Shown in pieces: positions 17,533 to 26,877 of a DNA stretch of 64,000 nt. Source of the DNA: Brucella sp. BE17 (lineage in GTDB: Bacteria > Pseudomonadota > Alphaproteobacteria > Rhizobiales > Rhizobiaceae); NCBI RefSeq assembly GCF_039545455.1, contig NZ_CP154467.1:496001-560000 (forward strand), in the 5' to 3' direction. The notes beneath the pieces are model-generated. The model was not told the origin of the DNA. It did no database searches and worked only from the letters and a program-made list of their open reading frames with translations. A program made the position numbers and the translations under genes. The first letter of the stretch is position 1. The number at the start of each line of letters is the position of its first letter.

Positions 17533-18147
17533 ATGTTTGATACTAATTTGACGACCTTCATTTCCGAGCATGTCGACTTTGGGGAGTGGAGTACTGATAA
17601 CAGTGTCCATGGATTCAAGTCTGTAGTGAAAGTTGGCCGCTTCGATACCCTTATCCTGACCGTTTCAAACAGCGGCGATGGCGGCGGCTACTATGTTGTA
17701 TCTGATCTGATCGCGGGGAATGAACTCGGTGACGGCATGACACCAGATGTCACATCAGCAAAGCGCGATGCCGTCGAGTTTTCGAAACATATTTTGCATC
17801 AGCTCTGGCAAGAAAATGCTTCAGATGAGCATGTGAAAGAACAGGAGATCGCTGATTTTTTATACGACTGTTTGATCAAGGATTGGCGAGCTGATCCTCT
17901 TGACGCGCTCGCGCAGCACTATCGCATCAAGCATAAGGGCGCAGTTATCTTTGAACTGACAGCGAGACGGCACTTCTTCAAAACGCATTGGCGAATTCTT
18001 GAAGAAAATCAACTGGTTATCAAAGGTGTAGCACCGCAACTGGACGACGCAAAATTTGAAGCGGAAGCGGCGGCGCTGAGATGTCTGCAGCGCTATGCGG
18101 AAGCATATGCAACGGACAGGCTGAATGAAATCCGAGAAGCTGCATAA
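17533..18147 (+). CDS. Unknown prophage protein (204 aa)
   Basis: ATG preceded by AAGGAG. The N-terminal half (SVVKVGRFDTLILTVSNSGDGGGYYVVSD) looks beta-rich; the C-terminal half is helical and acidic (AKFEAEAAALRCLQRYAEAY). A DUF1828-like nuclease-inhibitor or regulator is imaginable but I do not recognise a family. It is followed by a good terminator, so it probably ends a unit with the preceding gene. Confidence 0.65.
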   Translation: MFDTNLTTFISEHVDFGEWSTDNSVHGFKSVVKVGRFDTLILTVSNSGDGGGYYVVSDLIAGNELGDGMTPDVTSAKRDAVEFSKHILHQLWQENASDEHVKEQEIADFLYDCLIKDWRADPLDALAQHYRIKHKGAVIFELTARRHFFKTHWRILEENQLVIKGVAPQLDDAKFEAEAAALRCLQRYAEAYATDRLNEIREAA

Positions 18148-18154
18148 GATTTCA

Positions 18155-18188
18155 AAACGGGGTGGTTTTCGACTGCCCCGTTTCTTAT
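18155..18188 (+). terminator. Rho-independent terminator
   Basis: Perfect eight-base stem AAACGGGG (18155-18162) / CCCCGTTT (18176-18183) with a 13-base loop and a T-rich tail directly after the 204-residue protein gene. Confidence 0.75.
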
Positions 18189-18246
18189 TTGCCGCCGGCG
18201 GCTCTACCCTCCATGATTATTGGAGGATTTGGAATAAGGTGTCGCA

Positions 18247-18597
18247 ATGATCCCAACCGTCGAAACCCAGCCGTACGTAGAACTCACGCTATGGCACATC
18301 CTGAAAATCGCGGGCAGTTATCACCTGGTCGGTGAACCGCTGAACCGCGCTGACGGTGGCCCAAGAATTTCTTCGCCGATAGCGGAGATGGACGCCAGAA
18401 ATTGGCTAGCCACGACTTCGTCGGGCCGTGAATATCGCTTGATGGAAGGATCAACAGTACCGCTGGGACATCTCAGGAATGGCTTTCTGAAGGGATATTG
18501 CGCGCACTACGGCTTGGATATTGATGATGTCGGACTGGCTGATGCCTTAGAAGTCGAGCTGGCGTTGGCCTCTCCGGCTAATAGACTGAAAGTGTAG
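18247..18597 (+). CDS. Unknown small prophage protein (116 aa)
   Basis: ATG at 18247 with AAGG nine bases upstream. The sequence (VELTLWHILKIAGSYHLVG, then LRNGFLKGYCAHYGLDIDDV) shows a compact alpha/beta protein with no signal peptide or membrane segment. No family recognised. It stands alone between a terminator and a secreted-protein gene. Confidence 0.6.
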   Translation: MIPTVETQPYVELTLWHILKIAGSYHLVGEPLNRADGGPRISSPIAEMDARNWLATTSSGREYRLMEGSTVPLGHLRNGFLKGYCAHYGLDIDDVGLADALEVELALASPANRLKV

Positions 18598-18648
18598 ATA
18601 GAAATCCCTTCTAGCTTTGCTATTATGCAGTGATTAGGGGGATTTCAC

Positions 18649-19497
18649 ATGCGTATAATCGCTTTGAGCGCTGCCGCTCTCTTTGCATCAATTTCCGCTT
18701 CTTATGCCGATTTTCAGTGTCCAGCGCGACAACCTGCTTGGCATGCTCAAGATAAACAGAAGGCCGACTTTTATCTGTATGGCACTAAAGGCTTCGAATG
18801 GGAAAGTAAGCTGTATCTGGAGAGATGGGATAAAGGATCGCTGACTTGGCGCGTATCTCCAGAGCGAACATGTTCGGATGGTGTATCGACTTGTTACATG
18901 CTCTTTCCAAAGCTCGAACAGTACCGTGACGAGAAAAAGAAAGAGGATGACCGTTTATCGGTCTCATATGAAACCATTTCGGATGATCAAGATGAAGATA
19001 GATACATCGTTTTAGCCGCGTTAACTCAGAGCGCATGGTACTCAGGTGGAATTGATGTCGAGAGATTTAGCAAACCTGACACCGAGCAAGAACGCGTAAT
19101 TGCACCCAACGTATATACTAAGATGAATTGCGGCGAACATGCCAAGAAGCTTGTATTTCTGAATGCAGCTAAAATCGGCATTAACAAGGCGAAAATCGCA
19201 CCTGATGACCTTCCTCAAGCGCGGCTAACTGGCAAAATGAAGAGCATGTATGATTGCATGCCGGAGGCCAGAAGCACGTGTCTTGAAATGCTTTACAAGG
19301 ATGATGCTTACGTAAAACAACATGAAGCTGAATATGAAATTTACGAATGGGGCGAATGGCACGACCAGTTTGAAAACGACGCGGATCGCAACAATTACTG
19401 GGCAAATTTGCATCGTCAGGCGGCCGAAGAAGGCTACAATCTCTTTACGAATGCGGAATTGCAAGAAGCCGCAGGTGTGAACTTCGAGAAGAAGTGA
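18649..19497 (+). CDS. Secreted Cys-rich protein of unknown function (282 aa)
   Basis: Start has AGGGGG upstream. A Sec signal peptide (MRIIALSAAALFASISASYA) ends near residue 20. The mature part has conserved-looking cysteines in pairs (RTCSDGVSTCYM, NCGEH, YDCMPEARSTCLEM), indicating periplasmic disulphides. No catalytic motif is seen. It begins a three-gene cluster of exported proteins (18649-20325) carried by the prophage between replication and packaging modules, the usual place for lysogenic conversion genes. Confidence 0.7.
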   Translation: MRIIALSAAALFASISASYADFQCPARQPAWHAQDKQKADFYLYGTKGFEWESKLYLERWDKGSLTWRVSPERTCSDGVSTCYMLFPKLEQYRDEKKKEDDRLSVSYETISDDQDEDRYIVLAALTQSAWYSGGIDVERFSKPDTEQERVIAPNVYTKMNCGEHAKKLVFLNAAKIGINKAKIAPDDLPQARLTGKMKSMYDCMPEARSTCLEMLYKDDAYVKQHEAEYEIYEWGEWHDQFENDADRNNYWANLHRQAAEEGYNLFTNAELQEAAGVNFEKK

Positions 19498-19552
19498 TTG
19501 TGCCAGCGGCGTCTGCCTGTGACATCTACAGGCTTTGCATCCGGCGATTTTT

Positions 19553-19846
19553 TCACTGAAGCTCTTCTTCGAGCGCCTTTTGCATGCATATAAGATCACC
19601 TGAGCGACCATGTTGCTCGTACTGGGTCTGATAATACTGTGCTGAGTGCGGACAGGAGTAGCTGCTCGTATCAGTCAGGTCGCGCTCCAAAGCTTTCTGC
19701 ATACAAACCATGTCTTTAACCTGGCCATTTTTTTCGTAACGCTCTTGATAATATTGCGCGGGTTCTGAACAAGAACCATAAGGAGTTTGTGCAGACGCAA
19801 AAGAAGAGGCGAAAATCACGAAGAAGGAAATCAAAACTTGATACAT
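19553..19846 (-). CDS. Secreted protein with two tandem 32-residue repeats (97 aa)
   Basis: Signal peptide (ISFFVIFASSFASA, cleavage near residue 20) followed by two copies of one motif: residues 25-56 and 64-95, each with pattern SCxxxAQYYQxxYExxGxxxDxxCMQKALExxL. Each repeat has two cysteines about 22 apart, probably one disulphide. The start codon shares one base with the stop of the next gene (TAATG), so both are co-expressed leftward. Unknown family. Confidence 0.72.
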   Translation of the reverse strand: MYQVLISFFVIFASSFASAQTPYGSCSEPAQYYQERYEKNGQVKDMVCMQKALERDLTDTSSYSCPHSAQYYQTQYEQHGRSGDLICMQKALEEELQ

Positions 19847-20325
19847 TACAATCCCTTCGAACCTGGCTTAACTACAGATTGATAATCTAAGCTACAGAAC
19901 CCGTTAGGGACATCCATTAAGTATATATTGTTTTTATTTTCCTGGTCCCGCCATTTATATGAATCACCGAAACTTAACTTCTTAAATTCACCCGTACCGT
20001 ATATGCTTTTCAGTTCGCCAATAAGAGAAGGACACTGATCTAAATCAATAAGATCAAGTTTTACCATTTCGAGTTGGCGACTTTTTTTACCGAACCAAAA
20101 ATCTGCTTTAAATTTAAAACGTTCTGTATTGTATGGTGCGGAAAGCAAATTAACTATATGACCATCTTTGATGGTATTTGGCTTTTTTGGTTTTGATGCT
20201 TTGTTCCCAGAAGCTGTGATAACTTCTTCAGTAGTCATTCCCCATTTTGTATATTGCCAATCGGCAAATGCGGAAGTTGAAACGAATGAAAAAGCGATTG
20301 CCCAAATCACGGTCTTCTTACACAT
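19846..20325 (-). CDS. Secreted protein of unknown function (159 aa)
   Basis: Signal peptide (VIWAIAFSFVSTSAFA, cleavage near residue 21). The mature part begins DWQYTKWGMTTEEVITASG, a phrase typical of small periplasmic proteins annotated as hypothetical with a W-G-M-S/T-x-x-E-V start. Two late cysteines (DQCPSL, FCSLDY) may pair. It is the first gene of a leftward pair with the tandem-repeat protein; the codons are AT-rich. Confidence 0.7.
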   Translation of the reverse strand: MCKKTVIWAIAFSFVSTSAFADWQYTKWGMTTEEVITASGNKASKPKKPNTIKDGHIVNLLSAPYNTERFKFKADFWFGKKSRQLEMVKLDLIDLDQCPSLIGELKSIYGTGEFKKLSFGDSYKWRDQENKNNIYLMDVPNGFCSLDYQSVVKPGSKGL

Positions 20326-20567
20326 AGCCCCTCACAGAGTTCCTGAGTGAAGAAAGTATCAATCCTTGGCTATTTTCTCAATGGCGTCTTCCTACCTTAT
20401 ACCAGCCCATTTCTTGATCGTAGGCTTTCAATCAATAGGGTGCACAGCTACCCCTTGCGCATTTCATGTGTAATTTCGCATATTTTAAAGGTAAGTGACG
20501 GCGGTGTTCGTTGTAAGTTAAAACATTGATTCGTGGTCAGTGTTTATCTGTTGAATAGCGAGATTAC

Positions 20568-21449
20568 ATGTCAGGCGATAGTCGCAGTAAGCAACACCAT
20601 TATTTACCTAAGACATTTCAAAAGTCATTTACCGTTGACGGGATGGGAACGCAAGTTTTCTTCTCCGAGAGAGGTGAGGGCGGCTTGTATGGCGATCCCG
20701 TTATCAGAAATATAAAAACAACTTTTAAAAAGAAAGATTTGTATACAATTAATGTCGAGGGAAAGAAATCGGATATACTTGAGAGGGAATATTACGGTCC
20801 TATCGATGAAAATTTGAGCAAAATAATTCCTTACTTAAATGAAGAGTTAACTAAAAACCGTATTCCAGTGATTACTGCAGACACTTCGAATAAATTGAAA
20901 ATTTTGGTGATAGAGATGTTGAAGCGTACACCAGAGTTCGGAAATTGTGAAAGTTACAGTGATGTAGGGAGGAATACAGTTTTAGAGGCTATAAATGATT
21001 TATCTAAAAGTGCGTCAGATGAAGTTATAAGAAATCTAAATAATATGTTGAAGGACTCCAATCTAACGGATCTTATTGGTAAAGACATCATTGCTAAAGC
21101 TAAAACACTACCCATGACTTTAGTTGACGATGTTCTAAAGAATTATAATATTAGGTGGGTTAGAACGGAAGGCAAGTCCTCGTTTATTTTGTCCAGCCTT
21201 TGTTGTTATCGTATTGGAAACGGAGGATCAAACGGCTTGTCCAGTATGAGTGCAGAAGTATGGATGCCTATTTCGCCGAAAAACTGTTTGGTTCTAATAC
21301 GAGATCCGAATAAGCAAGTTCCTTTAATATCATTTGTTAATGGCGATAAAGTCAATCAGGTGAATGATCATGCTTCTACTTATAGCAAGCAAATAGCTTC
21401 ACACTCAAAAGCTTTATTAGAAGCTGTTATTAAACGCTTGAATAAGTAA
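20568..21449 (+). CDS. DUF4238-like protein (293 aa), accessory gene
   Basis: The N terminus reads KQHHYLPKTFQKSFT, the hallmark (xHxYxPxxxLxxF) of DUF4238 proteins, followed by a helical middle and a C-terminal domain with VWMPISPKNCLVLIRDP, also typical. Function of the family is not established; members are scattered on mobile elements. The gene is clearly AT-rich compared with the phage genes, which suggests separate acquisition. Located between exported proteins and the terminase module. A defence or exclusion role is inference only. Confidence 0.75.
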   Translation: MSGDSRSKQHHYLPKTFQKSFTVDGMGTQVFFSERGEGGLYGDPVIRNIKTTFKKKDLYTINVEGKKSDILEREYYGPIDENLSKIIPYLNEELTKNRIPVITADTSNKLKILVIEMLKRTPEFGNCESYSDVGRNTVLEAINDLSKSASDEVIRNLNNMLKDSNLTDLIGKDIIAKAKTLPMTLVDDVLKNYNIRWVRTEGKSSFILSSLCCYRIGNGGSNGLSSMSAEVWMPISPKNCLVLIRDPNKQVPLISFVNGDKVNQVNDHASTYSKQIASHSKALLEAVIKRLNK

Positions 21450-21629
21450 AAATTCTTTGGAATGTGACGCCGGGCTTTCCAAGAACAACGCTAATAATTG
21501 GCCACGACAACTAAAATCCAGAATGTGTAGAGTAAGAAATATTCTTCCGATCTGCTAATATACGTCGTTATTAATTGCGGCCGACAGTTTTACACTGCAA
21601 GATATGTGTAAAACGACGAGGAAGCAAAT

Positions 21630-21971
21630 ATGAATATATTTAATGAAGATATTAATATCATCGAATGGCTAATTATCAATGTTGACGGCAATTATCGCAT
21701 TGTTGGATTAGTTGGCGGAGATCACGAATACCCAATACATATTGTGAGTTCACCAATAATCAAATCTTCAGGCGACAACATTTTCAAAACTGAAGACCAA
21801 AATGTTTACATCTTGAGGCAAGACTATCCTCCGTGTTTTTCAGACAAATATAGAAATAATTTTGAAGACCGTATGATCTATGTTCTCAGAGATCCGAGAA
21901 GAAATAGTTTTGGTAGAGAGATAGAATACAAAATCGCATCACTGGATGAACTCAGGACAGCCTTCGGATAG
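21630..21971 (+). CDS. Unknown AT-rich accessory protein (113 aa)
   Basis: ATG with GAGGAAG upstream. The product is acidic with alternating beta-like segments (INIIEWLIINVDGNYRIVGL, DHEYPIHIVSSPII). No recognised family. It follows the DUF4238 gene with a 180-bp gap and shares its AT-rich base use, so both may have arrived together. It resembles the small protein at 18247 in size and opening phrase (E-x-L-x-x-x-x-GxYxxVG), perhaps a distant paralogue. Confidence 0.6.
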   Translation: MNIFNEDINIIEWLIINVDGNYRIVGLVGGDHEYPIHIVSSPIIKSSGDNIFKTEDQNVYILRQDYPPCFSDKYRNNFEDRMIYVLRDPRRNSFGREIEYKIASLDELRTAFG

Positions 21972-22112
21972 ATGGTCTATCAAAAAAACGTCGATGGGAC
22001 CCTGAGCTTTCAAGGTGGAATGCGGGTAATTGGCGACCGCATAGTGTCGCTCTTTCCAAAATTTTTTTTAGGCATTCATCATCAGCACCCCTCCGCAATT
22101 TTAAATCTGAAC

Positions 22113-22165
22113 TAGAATCTTGCAGCGCCGAGAAGTTCAATATTTTCAGTGGCTTTACTGAACTT
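22113..22165 (+). promoter_or_regulatory. Late-leader element copy 2, before terminase
   Basis: TAGAATCTTGC at 22113-22123, followed by inverted repeat AAGTTCA (22133-22139) / TGAACTT (22159-22165). The right arm abuts the GGAG (22167-22170) of the terminase small-subunit gene. It heads the packaging/portal block. Confidence 0.6.
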
Positions 22166-22175
22166 TGGAGCGTAT

Positions 22176-22799
22176 ATGGCGAGAAAGAAATCCGGCGACG
22201 ATGTGCTGAATTTATGTGACAAACAGTCGGTACTAATCAGCACAGACCAGACAGAACGTAACATCTCATCTTCACGACGCGCTGCTGCAAAAAACAGGCT
22301 GGTGTCTTTGAAGGAACTTGCTGATTTTCTCGAACGAGATCGAAATACAGTTTCAAGCTGGCTGAAGTTTGGGCTTCCCTTTGTTGAGAAAGCAGACCGT
22401 GATCTCGGCAAGGCTTGGAGTTTCGACACTGCCGAAGTCGTGCGCTGGCTTGAAAAACGTGCAGCTGATGCGGCTGCTGAAAAGCTTGGTACGACTGGTC
22501 TCGACGGCAAGACATCTGAAGATGAAGCGAAGCGACGTCGCGCTGTTGCTGCAGCGATCATCACAGAGTTGGAAGCAGCTGAAGCGGTAAAAACCGTCGT
22601 ACGTGTGTCTCACGTTGTCGACCGCATTTCTGCAGATTACTCGGAAATTCGTAGCCGTCTGATATCTTTACCTGATGCCATTTCTGGTCGCGTAGAGACA
22701 AAAGTCGCGCAGAAGGTGCGCGAAATAGCTGACGAGCAAGTGCGTTCAGCACTGAAAGCTCTTCGTGTAGATCGGGATTTCCAGCAGTCTGAGGGGTGA
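22176..22799 (+). CDS. Terminase small subunit (Nu1-like)
   Basis: Recognises packaging DNA and recruits the large subunit. Start placed at ATG 22176, with GGAG five bases upstream; the longer GTG frame from 22149 has no signal. An HTH near residues 45-75 (VSLKELADFLERDRNTVSSW) matches the winged-helix DNA-binding domain of lambda Nu1, followed by helical oligomerisation segments. The gene lies directly before the gpA-like large subunit. The cos site would be expected nearby, likely between 21972 and 22112, but I cannot identify it. Confidence 0.85.
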   Translation: MARKKSGDDVLNLCDKQSVLISTDQTERNISSSRRAAAKNRLVSLKELADFLERDRNTVSSWLKFGLPFVEKADRDLGKAWSFDTAEVVRWLEKRAADAAAEKLGTTGLDGKTSEDEAKRRRAVAAAIITELEAAEAVKTVVRVSHVVDRISADYSEIRSRLISLPDAISGRVETKVAQKVREIADEQVRSALKALRVDRDFQQSEG

Positions 22800-22804
22800 T
22801 TTTC

Positions 22805-24925
22805 ATGCTCGATGAATCCCTTTTTGAACAGCTGGATTTATCAGAAGGTGCCATCAGTTTTGATGATGCGCTCGACAGCTTGCGCAATGACGTCCTGCAA
22901 ATACCGCCGTTCAAAGATCCAGTGGAATGGATTTACGATAGCATCGAGTTACCGAAACAGGCTACTTTTAGGCCTGGAAACATGAAGTTGAACGGTTTCC
23001 AGCGACCCGTTGCGCTCGACGCACTCGACCCAGACGTCGACCAGATCACGGTTTTGAAAGGCGTGCAGGTAGGATGGTCATCATTCCTGAAGGCAATGCT
23101 GTTCTATGGCATCAGCTACCTTGCGCTGAAAGCCATCTTGACCCAGCCCACAGATGACGACGCCAAGGGCTACTATAAAGACCAGATAGAACCTCATTTT
23201 GCTGACGTTTTATCAGGAATTCGCCGCTCTCCATCAAGGGGCGAGGTACAGGACACCTGGGACGAACATCGTTTTAACAATGGTGCGCAGCTCTATTTTC
23301 GTGGTGCTGCTTCTGATGACGCTTTCCGCCGAATAAGCGCGCAGTGGCAAATGGCTGACGAAGTTGATGCAGATGCATGGCAATCAAAAGGTGAGAAATC
23401 TCAAGCTGATAAACTGGCTCTCTATCGAGATCGTGGCACGGCTTTCATTGACAGCAAGCTGTGGGTGGGTAGCACACCTCTATCCCGCGACACATCGCTT
23501 GTTTGGCGCGAATGGCTCTTATCTGATCAGCGACGTCTGCATGTTGCCTGTCCACATTGTGGAGCCAGCCAGTATCTGAAGTGGGGAACTGACAAAACCG
23601 ACTACGGCTTCAGATGGAAAACCAATGAGCACGGACACGTCACGGAGTCTTGGTACCAGTGTGAAGCTGAAGGCTGCCGCATAGACGAGCATCATAAGGA
23701 GGACATAGTCGAGGCTGGGGAATTCGTTCCGACTGCGATCCCGAACCGTCCTGGCCATCGCGGTTATCATTGGCCTGCATGGCACTCTTCGGCTCCAAAA
23801 GCGAGATGGTCAATTCTCGCGCAACAATGGTTGGATGCTCAGGGCGACACAGAACTTCTAAAACGCTTCATAAACAACGTACTCGCAGAACCGTGGGACG
23901 ATCTCGGTGGCGAAAGTATCGATACCGACAGCCTAAAAAGCCTGCGTATTCCATATCGTGCGGAGGTACCTGATGACGTTGTCGTACTGACGTTAGGAGG
24001 CGACACCCAGACAAATAAAGAGGGATTAAAGGGAGGCAATCACGAAAGTATCGCGTCACGTGAAGTGTCCGTATTTGGCTGGAATAAAAAGCGTATGCCT
24101 CGCTTGATAATGCATAAAGTGATTGTTGGAGAACCAGGTGATGCGGATGCCGACGCCGAACTTGATGAGATCATCAACCGTAAATTCACAAAGGCAGACG
24201 GCACCACGATGAAGATTGCGGCGTCTGCCATCGATCTCGGCGGTAGCTACGGGGACCAAACAAAGGCCTTTGCCAAGGCACGTTCGACAAAACGGGTATG
24301 GGCGGTAAAGGGAAATAATAACGCCAAGGGCACGCGATCTTCGTCAGTTTGGCCCCGTAAAGTCAGCCGTTCTACGCGCAATGGTTCGAGTTGGTATATG
24401 CTCGACACACAGCTTGCCAAAGATGCTGTCGGCCGCATGATCCTTATACGAGGTCCCGGTGCTGCGACCTTTCCAGCGGATACGCCAGACTCTTATTTTG
24501 ACGGTCTCACGGCTGAAAAAATGAAGATAGACAAAAAGAAAGGTGGACGCCACTGGGAGCGTAAGAAGTCGACAAACACTGGCGAAGAATGGGACTGTCT
24601 TGTCTATGCCTACGCCGCCCTTTGCGGCTTGCAGGCATCCGCCCTTGCATACCGTGACTTGAATCTTGCAGCACGTAAGCTCGGTATAGAAGATGCGCTA
24701 CCTCCGCACGATCCCGAAACAGGCGAGTTACTGGATGAAGCGCCAGCTGATGTTCCCGCAAGTTCTCAATTGAGAACAAAAAGCGAACAAAAAACTGAAA
24801 AGCCGCATCGGCATGGTGCCGAGGAGAACAGAGAAGAGGTGCCGAAGGAGGTTCCAAAGTCTGTAGCCAAGCGGAAGAAAAAACAGGGCGGCCGAGTTGT
24901 GGGTTCGACCGCGAGACGTTGGTAA
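22805..24925 (+). CDS. Terminase large subunit (lambda gpA family)
   Basis: ATP-driven packaging motor and cos endonuclease, 706 residues. The gpA pattern is clear: GVQVGWSSFLKAMLFYGISY (deviant Walker A region), QPTDDDAKGYY, Walker B-like MADEVDA, a zinc-binding segment (CPHCGASQYLKW with CEAEGC), FINNVLAEPW and the C-terminal nuclease domain with GGDTQ and AIDLGGSYGDQ. Start ATG 22805 with GAGGGG upstream; a GTG at 22796 overlaps the Nu1 stop. The C-terminal 70 residues are Lys/Glu-rich. Confidence 0.93.
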   Translation: MLDESLFEQLDLSEGAISFDDALDSLRNDVLQIPPFKDPVEWIYDSIELPKQATFRPGNMKLNGFQRPVALDALDPDVDQITVLKGVQVGWSSFLKAMLFYGISYLALKAILTQPTDDDAKGYYKDQIEPHFADVLSGIRRSPSRGEVQDTWDEHRFNNGAQLYFRGAASDDAFRRISAQWQMADEVDADAWQSKGEKSQADKLALYRDRGTAFIDSKLWVGSTPLSRDTSLVWREWLLSDQRRLHVACPHCGASQYLKWGTDKTDYGFRWKTNEHGHVTESWYQCEAEGCRIDEHHKEDIVEAGEFVPTAIPNRPGHRGYHWPAWHSSAPKARWSILAQQWLDAQGDTELLKRFINNVLAEPWDDLGGESIDTDSLKSLRIPYRAEVPDDVVVLTLGGDTQTNKEGLKGGNHESIASREVSVFGWNKKRMPRLIMHKVIVGEPGDADADAELDEIINRKFTKADGTTMKIAASAIDLGGSYGDQTKAFAKARSTKRVWAVKGNNNAKGTRSSSVWPRKVSRSTRNGSSWYMLDTQLAKDAVGRMILIRGPGAATFPADTPDSYFDGLTAEKMKIDKKKGGRHWERKKSTNTGEEWDCLVYAYAALCGLQASALAYRDLNLAARKLGIEDALPPHDPETGELLDEAPADVPASSQLRTKSEQKTEKPHRHGAEENREEVPKEVPKSVAKRKKKQGGRVVGSTARRW

Positions 24926-24939
24926 TTGGGAGATTTTGG

Positions 24940-25113
24940 ATGAGTGAATTTAAAGAAGTAGGCAACTTTATTATGAAATCAGATGGGAATTTTGAGCCAT
25001 TTGATATGTCTAAAAATGATGATGCTTTAGTCATCGAGATGCCTCGTGACATCTCATTTGTCATCTCGTTTGATGCAGATGGCACTTACAAAATCGATGA
25101 GGTGTCCGAATGA
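24940..25113 (+). CDS. Small acidic protein between terminase and gpW-like gene (57 aa)
   Basis: ATG with GGGAG seven bases upstream, overlapping nothing upstream; the stop overlaps the next start (ATGA). Highly acidic with a beta-like C terminus (ISFVISFDADGTYKIDEV). No family recognised; position inside the packaging operon suggests head assembly. Confidence 0.65.
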   Translation: MSEFKEVGNFIMKSDGNFEPFDMSKNDDALVIEMPRDISFVISFDADGTYKIDEVSE

Positions 25114-25352
25114 GGCTCTTCAGATTTTGGTCGCGTGAACAATGCACGGATGCGATCCTTGCACTTGAAGAAGGTTTGGCGTCCGGCGCTCAATCTATCT
25201 CATACCCAGCTGGCGGTTCCCTTTCTTACACGAATTTTGAGAACGCCGAAAAGCTCCTGTCTGCTCTTTATGCACGACTTGATGACCTCGACGGAAAGCG
25301 TCGAAAGCCAGCAGTCAAACTGATCCCCTTCGTGGTAAAAAGGGGGTACTAA
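25110..25352 (+). CDS. Head-tail joining protein, gpW-like (80 aa)
   Basis: Small protein with a helix-beta hairpin-helix plan (ILALEEGLASGAQSISYPAG, then FENAEKLLSALYARLDDLDG) and basic C terminus, in the A-W-B gene order of lambda. gpW proteins plug the connector after packaging and prepare tail attachment. Size matches the family (68-80 residues). Confidence 0.75.
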   Translation: MRLFRFWSREQCTDAILALEEGLASGAQSISYPAGGSLSYTNFENAEKLLSALYARLDDLDGKRRKPAVKLIPFVVKRGY

Positions 25353-25355
25353 GTC

Positions 25356-26870
25356 ATGGCTCAGCAAGCAGAAGCCCGCTCGTCAACACCTAAATCAAGA
25401 CGCATCGGCACACATGCACGCAGCGTTCGGTCGTCTATTTTTTCCAACATTTTTAAGAGTGCCAAACACTTCTTCGAAGCAGCAAGCAACTCGAAAACTA
25501 TTGAACAATCCGTTGACGTCGGCCCTAACGGTTACAATTCCGACATTGAGAAAGTCAGGCGTCGAAGCCGTTGGATGTATGCCAATGACAGCTTTTATCG
25601 TCAGGCATGCAGGCAGGTAGCAAATAATGTCGTTCACTACGGCATCAAGCCAGTCGTCAAAGATAAGGCCCTTCTAAAGCTCTGGAATAGATGGCAGAAA
25701 GAAGCTGACGTTCGTGGTCGAATGGACTTCTACGGACTTCAGTATGTTGCGGGTTTTGTCATACCTCGCGACGGAGAAGCCCTAGTTCGTTTTCGTGAAA
25801 GACGAGATGGCGATATGCGAAGCGGTGTCAATTTCCAGCTTCAGATGCTGGAAGCTGATCATCTACCGCTCGATTATACGCAGCAAGCACCAAATGGAAA
25901 TTGGATCGTAAGTGGTGTGGAAAGGGACGTAATCGAGCGCCCTTCAGGCTACTGGCTCTATGATTTTCATCCTAAGGATTGGCAGGGAACTGGTCAGCAA
26001 TCGCTCATTCCAAAGCGTGTTTCTGCTGAAGATGTATTGCATATTTACATGCCAGAGCGCTTGTCTGACAGCAGAGGCTATCCGTGGGGTGCCAGCGCGC
26101 TCAATATCACGGAACGCATTCGTACTAGTGATGAAGCTCAGGTTGAGAAGCAGCTCACGCAAGCAGGTTTCGCTGGTGTTTTCAAGAAGCCGAGACTTTC
26201 CAGTGATGAGCCGAAGGAAGAACTGGAAACCCAAAAAGACGAAGACGGCGAAGATTTTGTTCCGGTAGAACGCGGAACTTTTGCAATTGTACCTGACGAT
26301 TACGATGTTGAATTCGCTCCTCAAACGCAGTCAGATGCCAATTATGGCGTCTTCAGGCGTGAGCATTTGAGCGGTCTTGCAGTAGCGATGGGATTAGCCG
26401 TCGAACACATTACGATGAACTTCGAAAAGCTCAATGACAGGACATACCGCGCTGTCATGCTCGAAGCCCAGAGATTTATTGAGAGCATTCAATATCACTT
26501 GTTCGTAAATCAATTTTGCAAGCCAGTTTGGCGGAGGTTCCTATCTTATGCCGTGCTTCATGGACTATGGTCGGTGCCAGAAAACCAGGAGCTGGATGAT
26601 TTGTTCGAGATCGAGTGGATGGCTCCTGCTCGTGGTCATATTCATCCTCTTCATGAAATTAAAGCGTTCTCAGAAGCGGTAAAAAACGGTTTCACATCGC
26701 GCAAGCGCGTTGCTGCATCTTTTGGTGAAGATGTTGAGGATATCGATACAGAAAATGCCGAAGATCAGACAAGAGCTAGGCTTTTGAAATTGCTGTATCC
26801 GATATACGAAAAGCTGATGTCAGATGAGGAATTTGAGAAGATTATGGCGGATGAGGAGACTGTGCATTAA
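25356..26870 (+). CDS. Portal protein (lambda gpB family)
   Basis: Forms the dodecameric DNA channel at one capsid vertex. The 504-residue protein shows family phrases: RRSRWMYANDSFYRQACRQV, FVIPRDGEALVRFR, EADHLPLDY, VLHIYMPERLSDSRGYPWGA, and LAVAMGLAVEHIT followed by NFEKLNDRTYRAVMLEAQRF. ATG two bases after the gpW-like stop. Order A-W-B supports the call. The capsid protease gene follows only after an inserted gene on the other strand. Confidence 0.93.
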   Translation: MAQQAEARSSTPKSRRIGTHARSVRSSIFSNIFKSAKHFFEAASNSKTIEQSVDVGPNGYNSDIEKVRRRSRWMYANDSFYRQACRQVANNVVHYGIKPVVKDKALLKLWNRWQKEADVRGRMDFYGLQYVAGFVIPRDGEALVRFRERRDGDMRSGVNFQLQMLEADHLPLDYTQQAPNGNWIVSGVERDVIERPSGYWLYDFHPKDWQGTGQQSLIPKRVSAEDVLHIYMPERLSDSRGYPWGASALNITERIRTSDEAQVEKQLTQAGFAGVFKKPRLSSDEPKEELETQKDEDGEDFVPVERGTFAIVPDDYDVEFAPQTQSDANYGVFRREHLSGLAVAMGLAVEHITMNFEKLNDRTYRAVMLEAQRFIESIQYHLFVNQFCKPVWRRFLSYAVLHGLWSVPENQELDDLFEIEWMAPARGHIHPLHEIKAFSEAVKNGFTSRKRVAASFGEDVEDIDTENAEDQTRARLLKLLYPIYEKLMSDEEFEKIMADEETVH

Positions 26871-26877
26871 GACGATT

